Below, one piece after another: positions 50,429 to 59,494 of a stretch of 64,000 bases of DNA (position 1 is the first letter of the stretch; each line of letters opens with the position of its first letter). Source of the DNA: Bdellovibrio sp. (GTDB lineage: Bacteria > Bdellovibrionota > Bacteriovoracia > Bacteriovoracales > Bacteriovoracaceae); NCBI GenBank assembly GCA_016187935.1, contig JACPIU010000026.1, positions 186,001-250,000 of the forward strand. The letters are read 5' to 3'. A model generated the notes under the pieces. That model saw only the letters and a program-made list of their open reading frames with translations. It made no database searches and was not told where the DNA came from. Made by a program: the position numbers and the translations under genes.

Positions 50429-52512
50429 GCAGCAGCTTTTACAGCACGATTGGTAGCTGTTTTTTCAGGATCTACAGCATGGGCAGCCATTTCAGGAGAT
50501 TCACCACCCATTATTTTATCGGCCCACTGTGTGATCATATTGTCATAATCGGAAGCGTTTAATTTATCGTTTCGAATTATTTTTCGAGTATAATCGACAA
50601 ATTCCTTCCAAACAGTATCTGGCGTTTCACGAATCTTACGCTGAATAACCAAATCGTTTTCGACTTTTTCCAATTCTAGGGTGAGCATATCGCTGGCCTT
50701 AGAACCCTTGGGAGCAAAAAGATTGACAAATTTTTCTCGTAAATCATCCTTAAGGGTTGAGACGAGTTCAATTTTCTGTGCCATAGGATACTGTTGCAAG
50801 GCCGATTTTAGAATCTTGTCGGGTAAAACAGGGACAAGCACTGCTGGGAAATTACTAAGGGCAATCTTTTTTAAAGTATCGACATCCTCACCACTTTGGG
50901 CCAAGGCCTTAAATAGTGAGTTTTCACGTGCAGGCATGGAAATCGGAATGAGATCGATAATTTTTTCCAAGAAGGGTATTCTTGTTTTTTGTTCCTTGTA
51001 TTTTGCAAGTTTTGATTTGAATTCACTTAACATTTGACCAACATCTTCACGCCTATATTCCATACCACGCGCAATCGCTAATTCGACATATTCCTCGTCC
51101 AGATTTTCGAGAATTTTAGCGATAAATTTAGAGGACATAACGTTCATAAGGATTTTCCCCAAATCGGGATTTTCTTTAACAAATTGAGCAGCTCTTTCAG
51201 GATTGATTCGCATAAGCGTATCACAAGCCTCCGCATCGACAATGGCCGAAGGAACAAGAATATCTTCTACGATCTGATTGGAAATGTAAGCATTGGTCTC
51301 TACAAGATCTGTTCCAATGACTTGCTTGTCTAAGAATGACTTCCAAAGGTCACGTTCCTCTTGAGTTAGTTTAGCAAAAATTTTAAGAAGAGTGTCATTT
51401 TTGAGTTGCTGAACCAAAGCGCGCAAAGCGTTTTTCTCCTTATTTTCACCACTAGCAATCCATTTTTTAACAAGCATAACAGCTTCCACCGGGGAATGGT
51501 CCAAGAAGGTTTGATACCGCTCTACCCCGGCAACGGCTGATGTATTCTCTTGATCAAAAGGTCCGGCAGGACCGCCAGTTGCAGCTTTCTCATCATCTTC
51601 TTCATCTTCATCTTTCTGAGTTTGTGCAGCCAAAGCCTGCGCTTGTGCATCATTCTTATCTTTATCTAATTTTGCCCATTTATTGAATAGAGTAAAGGCA
51701 ATGAGACCAATTACAATAGCGGCCAAGATCAAGCCGAGCATGTTTGAAAATCGTGACATGAGCGCCAAGATTTCGCCAACAGAAGTTGGCAGGTCGAGTC
51801 CTGACTTCTTTTCCTCCATATTGATGTAAGTAATCTCAAGTTCTGGAGTGATATCGTTAAGATTGAACTTGAGAGTATTCAACATCTTTTTAATATTTTC
51901 ACGAGTCGTGGGATGCAATTTTTCACTGAGTTGAATATAGATTTTAACACTTTCTAAGTTGTTAAAAATATCCAAACTTTTATTGTATTTCCATAACTGT
52001 TCAAAGGGAGGAAGTGGTTCTTTCTTTTTATCTCCTCCTGTCTTTCCCTTTTCATCTTTGAAATCATTGAAATCTTCAATGAGAGGAGCTTCTAAGCCAA
52101 GTTTTGAAAAAACGATATAATCTTTAGGTAGTTGGTCAGGAAGTATATCCTTTATTTTTACTTTGCCTTTCTCATCCTCGCCTGCTCCATCGCCAGCACC
52201 GTCCTCACCATCCTGAGGCGTAAATTTGGGTTTGGTAGCTTGATTTACATTAATTTCCACATCAACAAGATATTCATTTGATTTGATGATTCGAGAAAGG
52301 GCAGTTCTCACCTTCTCACCAACCGCCTTTTCCAGGCCGACTTTCTGCCAGTCAAGCGAAGGTAAAAAAGAGCCACTGGTAGGAATCTCAGTGGCGTTTG
52401 CACTGAGCAAGAAAACATTGAGAAATACTGCAATAGATTTACGAACAGAAACTCCAATGTTCATAGATTTCTTCCCCGGCCTTAAAATATTAAAAAGAGG
52501 ATGATTTTTCAT
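50425..52512 (-). CDS. FliF/FliG-like fusion membrane protein
   Basis: This 695-residue protein resembles the end of FliF joined to FliG. After a signal-like N-terminus (a nearer ATG at 52464 starts MNIGVSV), residues about 55-235 resemble the FliF periplasmic ring-building domain: KVRTALSRIIKSNEYLVDVEINV, then VKIYIQLSEKLHPTTRENIKKMLNTLKF. A single membrane helix spans about 257-275. The cytoplasmic part carries DHSPVEAVMLVKKWI, like the EHPQ motif of FliG, and a C-terminal helical domain (PVLPDKILKSALQQYPMAQK, then KDDLREKFVNLFAPKGSKASDMLTLELEKVEND) with the pattern of the FliG torque domain. N-terminal FliF domains are absent. It is last in a six-gene minus-strand cluster beside motAB. Confidence 0.62.
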   Translation of the reverse strand: MKNHPLFNILRPGKKSMNIGVSVRKSIAVFLNVFLLSANATEIPTSGSFLPSLDWQKVGLEKAVGEKVRTALSRIIKSNEYLVDVEINVNQATKPKFTPQDGEDGAGDGAGEDEKGKVKIKDILPDQLPKDYIVFSKLGLEAPLIEDFNDFKDEKGKTGGDKKKEPLPPFEQLWKYNKSLDIFNNLESVKIYIQLSEKLHPTTRENIKKMLNTLKFNLNDITPELEITYINMEEKKSGLDLPTSVGEILALMSRFSNMLGLILAAIVIGLIAFTLFNKWAKLDKDKNDAQAQALAAQTQKDEDEEDDEKAATGGPAGPFDQENTSAVAGVERYQTFLDHSPVEAVMLVKKWIASGENKEKNALRALVQQLKNDTLLKIFAKLTQEERDLWKSFLDKQVIGTDLVETNAYISNQIVEDILVPSAIVDAEACDTLMRINPERAAQFVKENPDLGKILMNVMSSKFIAKILENLDEEYVELAIARGMEYRREDVGQMLSEFKSKLAKYKEQKTRIPFLEKIIDLIPISMPARENSLFKALAQSGEDVDTLKKIALSNFPAVLVPVLPDKILKSALQQYPMAQKIELVSTLKDDLREKFVNLFAPKGSKASDMLTLELEKVENDLVIQRKIRETPDTVWKEFVDYTRKIIRNDKLNASDYDNMITQWADKIMGGESPEMAAHAVDPEKTATNRAVKAAA

Positions 52513-52515
52513 CTC

Positions 52516-53142
52516 TCACCCGCCTGTTGCTTGCTGTAATTTAAATTTTTCTTCGAGATAGTTTTTCATAATAAAGGCGTCACGGTTGTCTGCGTTCATG
52601 CTGAAGGCCTTGCGGTAATAACTTAAGGCCTTGGAAAAATCCTTGCTTAGATAATAGGTACTCGCTTTAAGTTCATAAACTACAGAATAATGCGGAAAAT
52701 CTTTCTCAAGCTGGTCCAATCTCTTGAGCGCGTCGACATAATCCTTAATACGAATTTGACGTTGAACCTCAAAAAGTTGAGTTACCAAATAATCAACATC
52801 TTTTACAAGCTTTAGGTTTTTTGATACTTCCAAGTTGACGGAAAGTTCAATGTCGTTGCTACCTGTGCGTGTGAGCAGTAATCGATAAGAATCAAAACCT
52901 TCCTTGCTAATTTCCAAGATAAACACATTGCTCTTGGCAAAATTATTTACAACTTCATTCATAGGAATTTTTAAAGGTGTCCTACCAATTTTGACACCGG
53001 GATCATTACTAGTTGATTTGATAAAGATATCCGCTTGCTCAGGGTTACTGGTGATAGTCAGATCCTCAGCAAAACCAGAATGAGAAAAGAGACCGAAAAC
53101 TGAAGTCAAAATCAAGATGAGTAAGATATATTTTGTTGCCAT
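52516..53142 (-). CDS. PEGA/TPR-type periplasmic protein
   Basis: A 208-residue exported protein (signal peptide ending HSGFAED). Residues about 26-100 form a PEGA-like domain (LTITSNPEQADIFIKSTSNDPGVKIGRTPLKIPM), a small beta-fold found in surface-associated proteins. A TPR region follows (YSVVYELKASTYYLSKDFSKALSYYRKAFSMNADNRDAF). Start codon ATG at 53142 has a strong Shine-Dalgarno (aaggagt). It lies 3 bp before the FliF/FliG-like gene, so they are co-translated. The likely role is scaffolding of an envelope complex. Confidence 0.72.
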   Translation of the reverse strand: MATKYILLILILTSVFGLFSHSGFAEDLTITSNPEQADIFIKSTSNDPGVKIGRTPLKIPMNEVVNNFAKSNVFILEISKEGFDSYRLLLTRTGSNDIELSVNLEVSKNLKLVKDVDYLVTQLFEVQRQIRIKDYVDALKRLDQLEKDFPHYSVVYELKASTYYLSKDFSKALSYYRKAFSMNADNRDAFIMKNYLEEKFKLQQATGG

Positions 53143-53235
53143 AGGAATATACTCCTTCGTTTATTCATTCGGAACAAACGTGGAAGTGTATTAAGATTTG
53201 ACAGTACATTTTAGGAGAAGGAAGAGTTTGCCGAT

Positions 53236-53862
53236 TTATTCCAGGTAATAACTTAAACCAACGAAAACCTTGAAACCGATAGTTGACGAGGATACTCCGG
53301 TTCCTCGACTGATTCCAGCTTCGCCTCGTAATCCATAGTCACGCTTGAAATTTAGAACCCCGCCACCGTGCAGTTCAATATCGAAAATCAAATCTGATTT
53401 CTTTGCAGTCGTTGTATTGTAGACCACAAAACCGATCCCGGCAGATGGACCCCAATAGAAGCGCATGGTGGGATTCATGGTCAAAGAAGTTCCTGAATCA
53501 CTAAAAGTGAACATGGAACTTAGTGAGTTCATGTAAAAATTCATTCCCAATCCACCCAAGAAGAAACCCGCCCCATCAGAGGATAAAAGTGGCGCCACCG
53601 CCCTTATAAAGTAGGATTTTGTGGCATAATTGAGAAATTCGTAAGTTACATCGCCCGAAATAACTGCTGCGGTGGCAGACTGTGCCTCCGAGGCGGTATT
53701 CGACTCTGTTTCCGTACTTCCAGCTGCAGCGGAAAGTGTAGACGCGTTCTCAGTGATGTTCACTGACACGAATCCTAAGCTTGTTGTCATGACTTGATGG
53801 TAATTGCTTGTGGCCATTGCCGTTTGGGCCATAAAAGCAAAGATAATGACAAGAATTCTCAT
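53236..53862 (-). CDS. Small outer-membrane beta-barrel protein
   Basis: A 208-residue protein with signal peptide (FAFMAQTAMA) and alternating amphipathic strands such as GAGFFLGGLGMNFYMNSL, TMRFYWGPSAGIGFVVYN and TIGFKVFVGLSYYLE. A low-complexity Ala/Thr/Ser loop follows the N-terminus (TLSAAAGSTETESNTASEAQ). The size suits an 8-stranded barrel. The closing residue is Glu rather than Phe, so the C-terminal strand differs from the classic Bam signal. Its place in the cluster suggests it anchors the complex in the outer membrane. Confidence 0.65.
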   Translation of the reverse strand: MRILVIIFAFMAQTAMATSNYHQVMTTSLGFVSVNITENASTLSAAAGSTETESNTASEAQSATAAVISGDVTYEFLNYATKSYFIRAVAPLLSSDGAGFFLGGLGMNFYMNSLSSMFTFSDSGTSLTMNPTMRFYWGPSAGIGFVVYNTTTAKKSDLIFDIELHGGGVLNFKRDYGLRGEAGISRGTGVSSSTIGFKVFVGLSYYLE

Positions 53863-53887
53863 TACACCATTATAGCAAATGGTGGTG

Positions 53888-55843
53888 TCATTGAAAGTCT
53901 TTCGGGCGAAGAGTTGAATTTTGTTTGCTCTTTTTTTCTTTTGTTGCCGTCGTAGCTTGAGAGTCTTTTACTTTTTCAGCTGTTTTGACGACTCGATGAA
54001 CCCGGCGTCTCTTTTCTAGCGTTTGCAGGTTAAAAAGAGCGTCGTCTGATTCAGTTAGCTCCCACTCGATTACAGCGTCATCCAGCCCATCTTTTTGTAC
54101 ATTTTTGAGAGTGATGCGGCCATTATATTTTTGGAAGGAATTTTCGATTTGTTCCAAATAGGCCGATAAAGATGGATAGGTTTTATCCCGAAAGACTAAT
54201 GGAGCGGTTACTTCTCTAAATTTGTGACCTGGAATAGCAAAAGTCATACTAAAAACATCACCCACTTTTTGATAGGTTGCGGTTAATCGACGGGAATTAA
54301 TTTGAGCGAGATAAATCACTAGTCCTGTCAAAAATGTTTTGAGGTTTTTACGCATGAGCACTTTGTCAAAAGCAATATAAACAGGTCGATCATCCTCGAC
54401 TTTAAAGAGTGTATCAGTAGTTTGGAAAAGATAAGAGATTTCGCTAGAGACTTCAGAAATTGTCTCTCCCGCTTCATAAATATCAACACCGGGAATATCT
54501 GTGAATGGGGACAATCGAGATATGGTTTTCTGCATTTCAGCTTGGTAATTATAAATTGGCACAAATTCCAAAACACGCTTTTCTGCTGCTTCAGATGAGG
54601 TCTTGGGTGTTTTACTTGCCAATTTAAGCTCTTTACCTGGTCGTCCTAATATGGATACAGCTCCCTCGATTCCAAGCGCACTATTGGATCGTACGATGTG
54701 ACTTTCGAGAAGTTGATTCCAATTATAGTCTCTCGATGGATCTAATCCTAATGTCTGATAGAAACTATGACTGGCCCAAGTGATATTTTCCGCAGCATCT
54801 GTAACCGCAGTGGCGGTGGTCATGTTTTCCGCAAGAAAACGGCTTAATGATGAACCTCGAATTTGATTCGCATCAGGATGTATGCTGGATGTGACTTCAG
54901 GTGCCATAACGGAAACAGTTACAGAATTCTGGGCCTTAGGTCTGGAAAAAATTCTCGCGATGGCCAAAAAGGACATTCCAAATAAAATTAGGACAATCAT
55001 CATGGCAACCTGAGTGATGTGCTCATGACCCAATCTAAGGTAGGCACTTTGCACTCCAACCTTATCCGCAAGTCGTTCCTGAATGGTTGCAATATGATTA
55101 CCAAGAGAAAGAACAGAGGGCATTTGGGACGCTACGAAGGAGTTCTTATTTTGAAGAGTAATTAGCTTATCAATCAACAATTCGGTTGGAGTAACTAATT
55201 GCACTCTATAATCCCGCACTGCTTTTTCTAGAATTCTACCCTTATCCTGAGTAAGTACTTTGTAAGTTTCTTTGGCGGAGGTGATTGTTTCACTAAGAAG
55301 AATATATTGGTCATGACCAATAGCTACATCCTTGAATTTTTCAAGTGATTTCTGCATGTTTTCAAATGTTCTTTTTATACCATGAAAAGCGATGACAGTT
55401 TCGGGCCCTTTTAATGACGGTGAGATCACCTTCATTCTTTCGTTGATGCTCGCTACTTCGGCATTAATATCATTCAAAAGTGTACCAAAAGTGCTTATAT
55501 CACCGCGACTAATCAGAAATTCATTGTAAGTATTTAATGCTGTCTGAATATTATTTGAATAGTTAATAGCTTTAATCGTGCTATCCCTCATGGTCTGCTC
55601 TAGATTTTTAATATGGCCTGCTGGTAACGTGATCAGAGTTTGCGGTTTGGCGAAAACGGCCAGCTTATTTTGCAGTTTCTCAAGGTGAAGCTGCTCTCTC
55701 CTGAGTATGCTCATTTCTTTTTCTGTACTCAGAATATGCAAGGTTAAAAAAATGCTGATTACGATAAGTGTCGTGCCGACTATGCGACCAACTCCAAGTT
55801 TTGCCATAGCTAAGGTGGTTATTCCATCATGAAACACTTTCAT
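53888..55843 (-). CDS. Two-TM receptor-like protein with PAS-like cytoplasmic part
   Basis: A 651-residue protein laid out like a sensor. Helix 1 (about 17-36) is followed by a periplasmic helical bundle of 235 residues (KNLEQTMRDSTIKAINYSNNIQ). Helix 2 (about 274-297) is followed by a linker and a PAS-like domain near 335-400 (MTTATAVTDAAENITWASHSFYQTLGLDPSRDYNW). A further alpha/beta region resembles a worn histidine-kinase ATPase fold (FDKVLMRKNLKTFLTGLVIYLAQINSRRL), but I see no H-box or G-box motif. It could sense envelope status or only scaffold. Position between the barrel gene and a soluble coiled-coil gene ties it to the cluster. Confidence 0.6.
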   Translation of the reverse strand: MKVFHDGITTLAMAKLGVGRIVGTTLIVISIFLTLHILSTEKEMSILRREQLHLEKLQNKLAVFAKPQTLITLPAGHIKNLEQTMRDSTIKAINYSNNIQTALNTYNEFLISRGDISTFGTLLNDINAEVASINERMKVISPSLKGPETVIAFHGIKRTFENMQKSLEKFKDVAIGHDQYILLSETITSAKETYKVLTQDKGRILEKAVRDYRVQLVTPTELLIDKLITLQNKNSFVASQMPSVLSLGNHIATIQERLADKVGVQSAYLRLGHEHITQVAMMIVLILFGMSFLAIARIFSRPKAQNSVTVSVMAPEVTSSIHPDANQIRGSSLSRFLAENMTTATAVTDAAENITWASHSFYQTLGLDPSRDYNWNQLLESHIVRSNSALGIEGAVSILGRPGKELKLASKTPKTSSEAAEKRVLEFVPIYNYQAEMQKTISRLSPFTDIPGVDIYEAGETISEVSSEISYLFQTTDTLFKVEDDRPVYIAFDKVLMRKNLKTFLTGLVIYLAQINSRRLTATYQKVGDVFSMTFAIPGHKFREVTAPLVFRDKTYPSLSAYLEQIENSFQKYNGRITLKNVQKDGLDDAVIEWELTESDDALFNLQTLEKRRRVHRVVKTAEKVKDSQATTATKEKKSKQNSTLRPKDFQ

Positions 55844-55846
55844 AAT

Positions 55847-56614
55847 TTACATCTCCAATGGCAAGTTTGATTTTCTCTTCATTTTCGACTGGGGGGCTTT
55901 ACTAGACTCTACGACCTTTTCAACTACAGGCGAGTACACAAATACAATAACTATAAATTCTGATGCTTCAAGTGTGCTTTTGTTATGTTGTAACTGGATT
56001 TTGATTTCATCGGATTCCTCTCGACATTTGATTTGGTAGAGGAATCGTAAAGTTTTAAGCTTACTATCTTGATTGTGTCGCATTTCCTCGATAGTTTGAT
56101 TGGTCTTAAGCGCTTCTACGTCAAGGCCCAATAAAACTGAACAGCGCCCATTCTCATTCATCGATTCAGAACTACCACGAAATTTCTGTGTGACACTTAA
56201 GTTAAAAAAATCCGGATATTTTTTTAGGATGCGACATATCTGCTGAAAAAGCTTTCCCATGCCATCGGTATTTTTAGGAATGTTGCTAAAAACTAGGTCG
56301 ATATTTGAGGGCGCCATAAAGCGAATATTATGAGTGAATTGTTCCCACTCACTTTCCACTTTTGGAGTGGTTCCGCTCATTGCCTTTTCATCATTGTTCG
56401 TACGAAAGCTATGCGATTGTTTTTTCCAAAGCACAATTTCTTCTTCAACTCGGGCATTGGCCAAAACCGCCGGAGGTTCGTTGGCACTGCTTGCGATGTT
56501 TTGGAGAAGGTCTGATTGTGCGATTGTTTCAGCCAGACTTTCAACTTCATGGAATTTCATCTGAAGTTTGTTTATCTTTTCGGAACGTGGCAATTTACTA
56601 TTTTGCTCGGACAT
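55847..56614 (-). CDS. Hypothetical soluble protein of the motor-linked cluster
   Basis: A protein of about 255 residues, starting MSEQNSKLPRS. I use the ATG at 56614, which has gaggtg at good spacing, rather than the upstream in-frame start at 56635. The first 80 residues are helical (KINKLQMKFHEVESLAETIAQSDLLQN). The middle and C-terminal part alternate strands and helices (RFMAPSNIDLVFSNIPKNTDGMGKLFQQICRILKKYPDFF). No signal peptide or membrane helix is seen. The end is basic (SKMKRKSNLPLEM). No family was recognised. It lies 3 bp from the receptor-like gene, consistent with an interacting partner. Confidence 0.55.
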   Translation of the reverse strand: MSEQNSKLPRSEKINKLQMKFHEVESLAETIAQSDLLQNIASSANEPPAVLANARVEEEIVLWKKQSHSFRTNNDEKAMSGTTPKVESEWEQFTHNIRFMAPSNIDLVFSNIPKNTDGMGKLFQQICRILKKYPDFFNLSVTQKFRGSSESMNENGRCSVLLGLDVEALKTNQTIEEMRHNQDSKLKTLRFLYQIKCREESDEIKIQLQHNKSTLEASEFIVIVFVYSPVVEKVVESSKAPQSKMKRKSNLPLEM

Positions 56615-56698
56615 GAGACACCTCACCATAACCATTATTTCATAGGGAGATTTTTAATGCAGGCAGGCCATTTTTGCCCAGACAATGGCCGACCACAA

Positions 56699-58555
56699 TC
56701 AGAGCGGCATAACAACAGACGCGTAAGATGTTGTTTGTTCGTTGACGAGCTTGCTTAATCCTTGCGATTGCATTCGGGCCTGCTGGGTTATCAATTCAAG
56801 AAAAGCACCACGCCACAGTTCAATGCCAATACCACCTTCAACACGGCTACCGTCGATGTTGACAGTTTTACCATTCCCTCCATAATCGGTACTGCCAGCA
56901 AAAGTTCTCGCCATGCCGCCCTTAAGAGAAAAAATTCGCCAACCAATGTGAAAGCGAAGTTCTCCGATACCCTTGTACCAAAGCAATTTATTTTCATTAA
57001 CTTCCAATCCTGCACCTTGAGTGTTGAGGTTAACGAATGATTGTGTTTCATATTCAAATCCCCCGTAGGGGTAAAAATTCAAAACAGGAATACCTAACAT
57101 ATAACCAAGCCCAAACTGCTTCATTCCCGGCACACTATATTCACCGCTTTCGACTACTTGGGTAAGACGCAAATTAATTTTCAAAGCATTGGAAGATTTC
57201 GGGTCAAAGCGGAGGGCCGCTGTACCATTAAATCCTATATGGGTGAAAGTATTATTTACTGTAATAAGATCGGTGCTTGTCACCTGTTGAACGAGCACAT
57301 CAAAGCCCATGGTATATGTTTTATCTATTTTTGAAGTCGTTCGATTTGGGTTTCCACTGGGGGTTGGCGCTTGTGCCGTTAATTGAAAAGGAATATCATC
57401 AGCGTCCATGTTGTCTTTATCACGTTTAACAACTTCTGCCTTTTTCTCTTCTTCGTTTATTTCGTCTTCCAAAGTTTTCTTTTTCTTCTTTAGAAGCCGT
57501 ATATGGGCTTCAAGTTCCTTTTGAATCGACTCTGCTAAATCATCATTAGGTTCAGGTTTCTCACTCTCATGACCGAGTTTAGGCTCTTCATCCTGTGGTG
57601 GAGGGGCAGATTTTTCAGCTCCTTTGGGCGGTTTGAGATCAGGTTTTGAATTTCTTTCAGGCTTTTTTGCTCCATCCTTACCGCCATCCTCACCTTCCTC
57701 TTTATTAGGAGGGTTTTCGGGAGGTGTCTTTTTTACCGGGATTTCTATTTCTGGTGGCTTCTTCGGAATCGGGGAGGAACTTGGAACTTTTGGGGTCTTG
57801 ATCTTTTTTTCAAGCTCGTCCTCAGATTTTTTACTTGGGTCTGTCTCTGGTGGTTTTTCGCGGGTCTTTTTCTGTGTATTCGCTTGATCCTTGCCTTCGT
57901 CTTTTTCGCTTCCTGATTCAGTGTTTGGTTGCTTCTCCCTTTCTGAGGCCTTTTTTTGCGCCAGCTCCTTACCGTAAAAAACTTCATAGAGCATTACACG
58001 AGTAGTATATTGGAGATGTCGATCAAAAACTCGTTCGCGGTGTGATTCAGTAACAAGTTTTCCGGATTTACCATTAAATAGAAAATAATCGAGATCAAAA
58101 CCTTTTTGGCCATCACCCCAATGAACTTCTTTACCACGAAGATGAAGTTCGAAGAAGATATAGTTTGCATCACGAAATGCTTGGGTGGAGCTAAACACCA
58201 ATTCAAATTTTTGAGTTCGGATGATTTCATCCATGGCGACCTTTATAATTTCTGATCGTGGATAACTTTGTTTAGTTTCAAATTCCGGACCTTTTACAGC
58301 GATATAGGCACGTTGAATATCTGAGGGAGGGACATCTTTACTACTAGAGCTTGTGGGGGACTGGCCGTTCGATGCAGACTCGGCTTTGGTGTTATCATCC
58401 ATTGCCGTTGCGGCAGTATCACCTCTTTCACTCGGACCACCGAAGGCATAGCTAAGTGGCGCAAAAAAAGTGATTGCGCAAAAAACCAAGCAAAAAAATA
58501 TGATATTTTTCTTCCAACAATGCAGCATCATCTTTATTTTAAACAGTTTGTGCAC
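56699..58555 (-). CDS. Outer-membrane protein with disordered Pro/Lys/Glu linker and C-terminal barrel
   Basis: A 618-residue exported protein. After a signal segment (FCLVFCAITFFAPLSYAF) comes a folded domain of about 130 residues (QRAYIAVKGPEFETKQSYPR...VMLYEVFYGKEL). A 140-residue Pro/Lys/Glu-rich linker follows, then a coiled coil (IQKELEAHIRLLKKKKKTLEDEINEEEKKAEVV). The last 230 residues look like an 8-10-strand barrel (TYTMGFDVLVQQVTSTDL...FLELITQQARMQSQGL). The linker could thread peptidoglycan. Start options are GTG at 58555 or ATG at 58531. It is the first gene of the cluster, divergent from motA across 126 bp. Confidence 0.6.
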   Translation of the reverse strand: MHKLFKIKMMLHCWKKNIIFFCLVFCAITFFAPLSYAFGGPSERGDTAATAMDDNTKAESASNGQSPTSSSSKDVPPSDIQRAYIAVKGPEFETKQSYPRSEIIKVAMDEIIRTQKFELVFSSTQAFRDANYIFFELHLRGKEVHWGDGQKGFDLDYFLFNGKSGKLVTESHRERVFDRHLQYTTRVMLYEVFYGKELAQKKASEREKQPNTESGSEKDEGKDQANTQKKTREKPPETDPSKKSEDELEKKIKTPKVPSSSPIPKKPPEIEIPVKKTPPENPPNKEEGEDGGKDGAKKPERNSKPDLKPPKGAEKSAPPPQDEEPKLGHESEKPEPNDDLAESIQKELEAHIRLLKKKKKTLEDEINEEEKKAEVVKRDKDNMDADDIPFQLTAQAPTPSGNPNRTTSKIDKTYTMGFDVLVQQVTSTDLITVNNTFTHIGFNGTAALRFDPKSSNALKINLRLTQVVESGEYSVPGMKQFGLGYMLGIPVLNFYPYGGFEYETQSFVNLNTQGAGLEVNENKLLWYKGIGELRFHIGWRIFSLKGGMARTFAGSTDYGGNGKTVNIDGSRVEGGIGIELWRGAFLELITQQARMQSQGLSKLVNEQTTSYASVVMPL

Positions 58556-58609
58556 TAAAGCGTCACACTGGCAAAATTTGCAGACTCATTCTTGAGTGTT
58601 TTTCTTGAA

Positions 58610-58634
58610 TTTATATGAAATTAAATGATGTCAA
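58610..58634 (-). promoter_or_regulatory. Possible sigma-70 promoter of the minus-strand envelope cluster
   Basis: On the minus strand TTGACA (58634-58629) is a perfect -35, followed by an AT-rich stretch with TATAAA (58615-58610). The spacing of 13 bp is short, and a weaker TAAATT at 15 bp is possible. It overlaps the sigma-28 promoter region of motA, so the two transcripts may interfere. Confidence 0.3.
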
Positions 58635-58648
58635 AAAGTTACCGATAA
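58622..58648 (+). promoter_or_regulatory. Sigma-28 (FliA)-type promoter of motA-motB
   Basis: TAAA (58622-58625), exactly 15 bp, then ACCGATAA (58641-58648). The sigma-28 consensus is TAAA-N15-GCCGATAA, so only one of twelve defined positions differs. The motA ATG is 33 bp downstream with aagga as ribosome-binding site. The match implies control by the flagellar sigma factor. Confidence 0.75.
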
Positions 58649-58681
58649 AGAGTTTGCACAATTTTATTAAGGAACCTAGTT

Positions 58682-59476
58682 ATGAGTATTACCTCTTTCG
58701 TCGGATTATTTCTTAGTTCGTTTGTCTTTATCTATAGTTTGAAGCTGGCAACTCCTAATAATCCCATGTCGATATTTCTAGACTATCCATCACTTTTCAT
58801 TGTTCTCGGTGGAACTTTTACCTCAGCGGCGATTAGCTACAAAATAAGTCACATGTTCATGTTGTTTAAAATTTTTATTAAGCATGTAGCGGGAGCTTAT
58901 AAGGTCAATTACGCAGAGGTTATTGCAGAGATTATGAAAATTGGTGATGCCTATCGCCGAGGTGAATCACTTGAAGCCCACATCAATAAGACTAGTGATT
59001 TTTTTTTGAAAGAAGCGCTTGAACTCATTAACGATGGGATTCTTGAGGGAGAGCATGTCGTGCGTATTCTCACCGATCGGGCCAATAACATGAATTATAT
59101 GCACTTGGAAGATGCCGGTAAAATTAAGTATCTTGGCCAATATCCGCCTGCCATGGGAGCGTTAGGGACGACTATCGGGATGATCGTTCTTCTTGCTAAC
59201 CTTGGTGGCGAAGATGCTATGAAGATGATCGGTCCGGCCATGGGATTTTGTCTAATCACGACGCTGTACGGGAGTGCAATTGCAAATTTATTTGTAATTC
59301 CCGTATCTGAAAATTTAATTGAAGCCAGTAAAATCGGCCATGTTAAGAATCTGATTATTATTGAAGGGATTAAACATCTTCTCAATAAAGCAAACCCTGT
59401 TGTGGTGGCGGAAGAATTGAATTCCTACCTCCCACCACGGGATAGGCTTGATTGGAAAGAAATTATCGGAAAATAA
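58682..59476 (+). CDS. motA: Flagellar-type motor stator protein MotA
   Basis: MotA forms the ring around MotB in the stator that converts ion flow into rotation by pushing FliG. The 264-residue protein has four membrane helices: two near the N-terminus (SITSFVGLFLSSFVFIYSL; YPSLFIVLGGTFTSAAISY) and two after the cytoplasmic loop (MGALGTTIGMIVLLANLGG; MGFCLITTLYGSAIANLFV). The loop's charged stretch AYRRGESLEAHINK is where MotA touches FliG, and the conserved Pro lies in QYPPAMGALGTTIG. It is preceded by a sigma-28 promoter and followed by motB. The opposite-strand neighbour cluster encodes a FliG-like protein, a possible specific rotor partner. Confidence 0.93.
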   Translation: MSITSFVGLFLSSFVFIYSLKLATPNNPMSIFLDYPSLFIVLGGTFTSAAISYKISHMFMLFKIFIKHVAGAYKVNYAEVIAEIMKIGDAYRRGESLEAHINKTSDFFLKEALELINDGILEGEHVVRILTDRANNMNYMHLEDAGKIKYLGQYPPAMGALGTTIGMIVLLANLGGEDAMKMIGPAMGFCLITTLYGSAIANLFVIPVSENLIEASKIGHVKNLIIIEGIKHLLNKANPVVVAEELNSYLPPRDRLDWKEIIGK

Positions 59477-59494
59477 AGTAGGAGCAGAGAAAAC

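Noticed and set aside
57624-57887. Plus-strand 87-codon Gly/Ser/Phe-rich frame
   Set aside because: It is the complement of the Pro/Lys/Glu-rich linker of the large outer-membrane protein gene and shows no ribosome-binding site.
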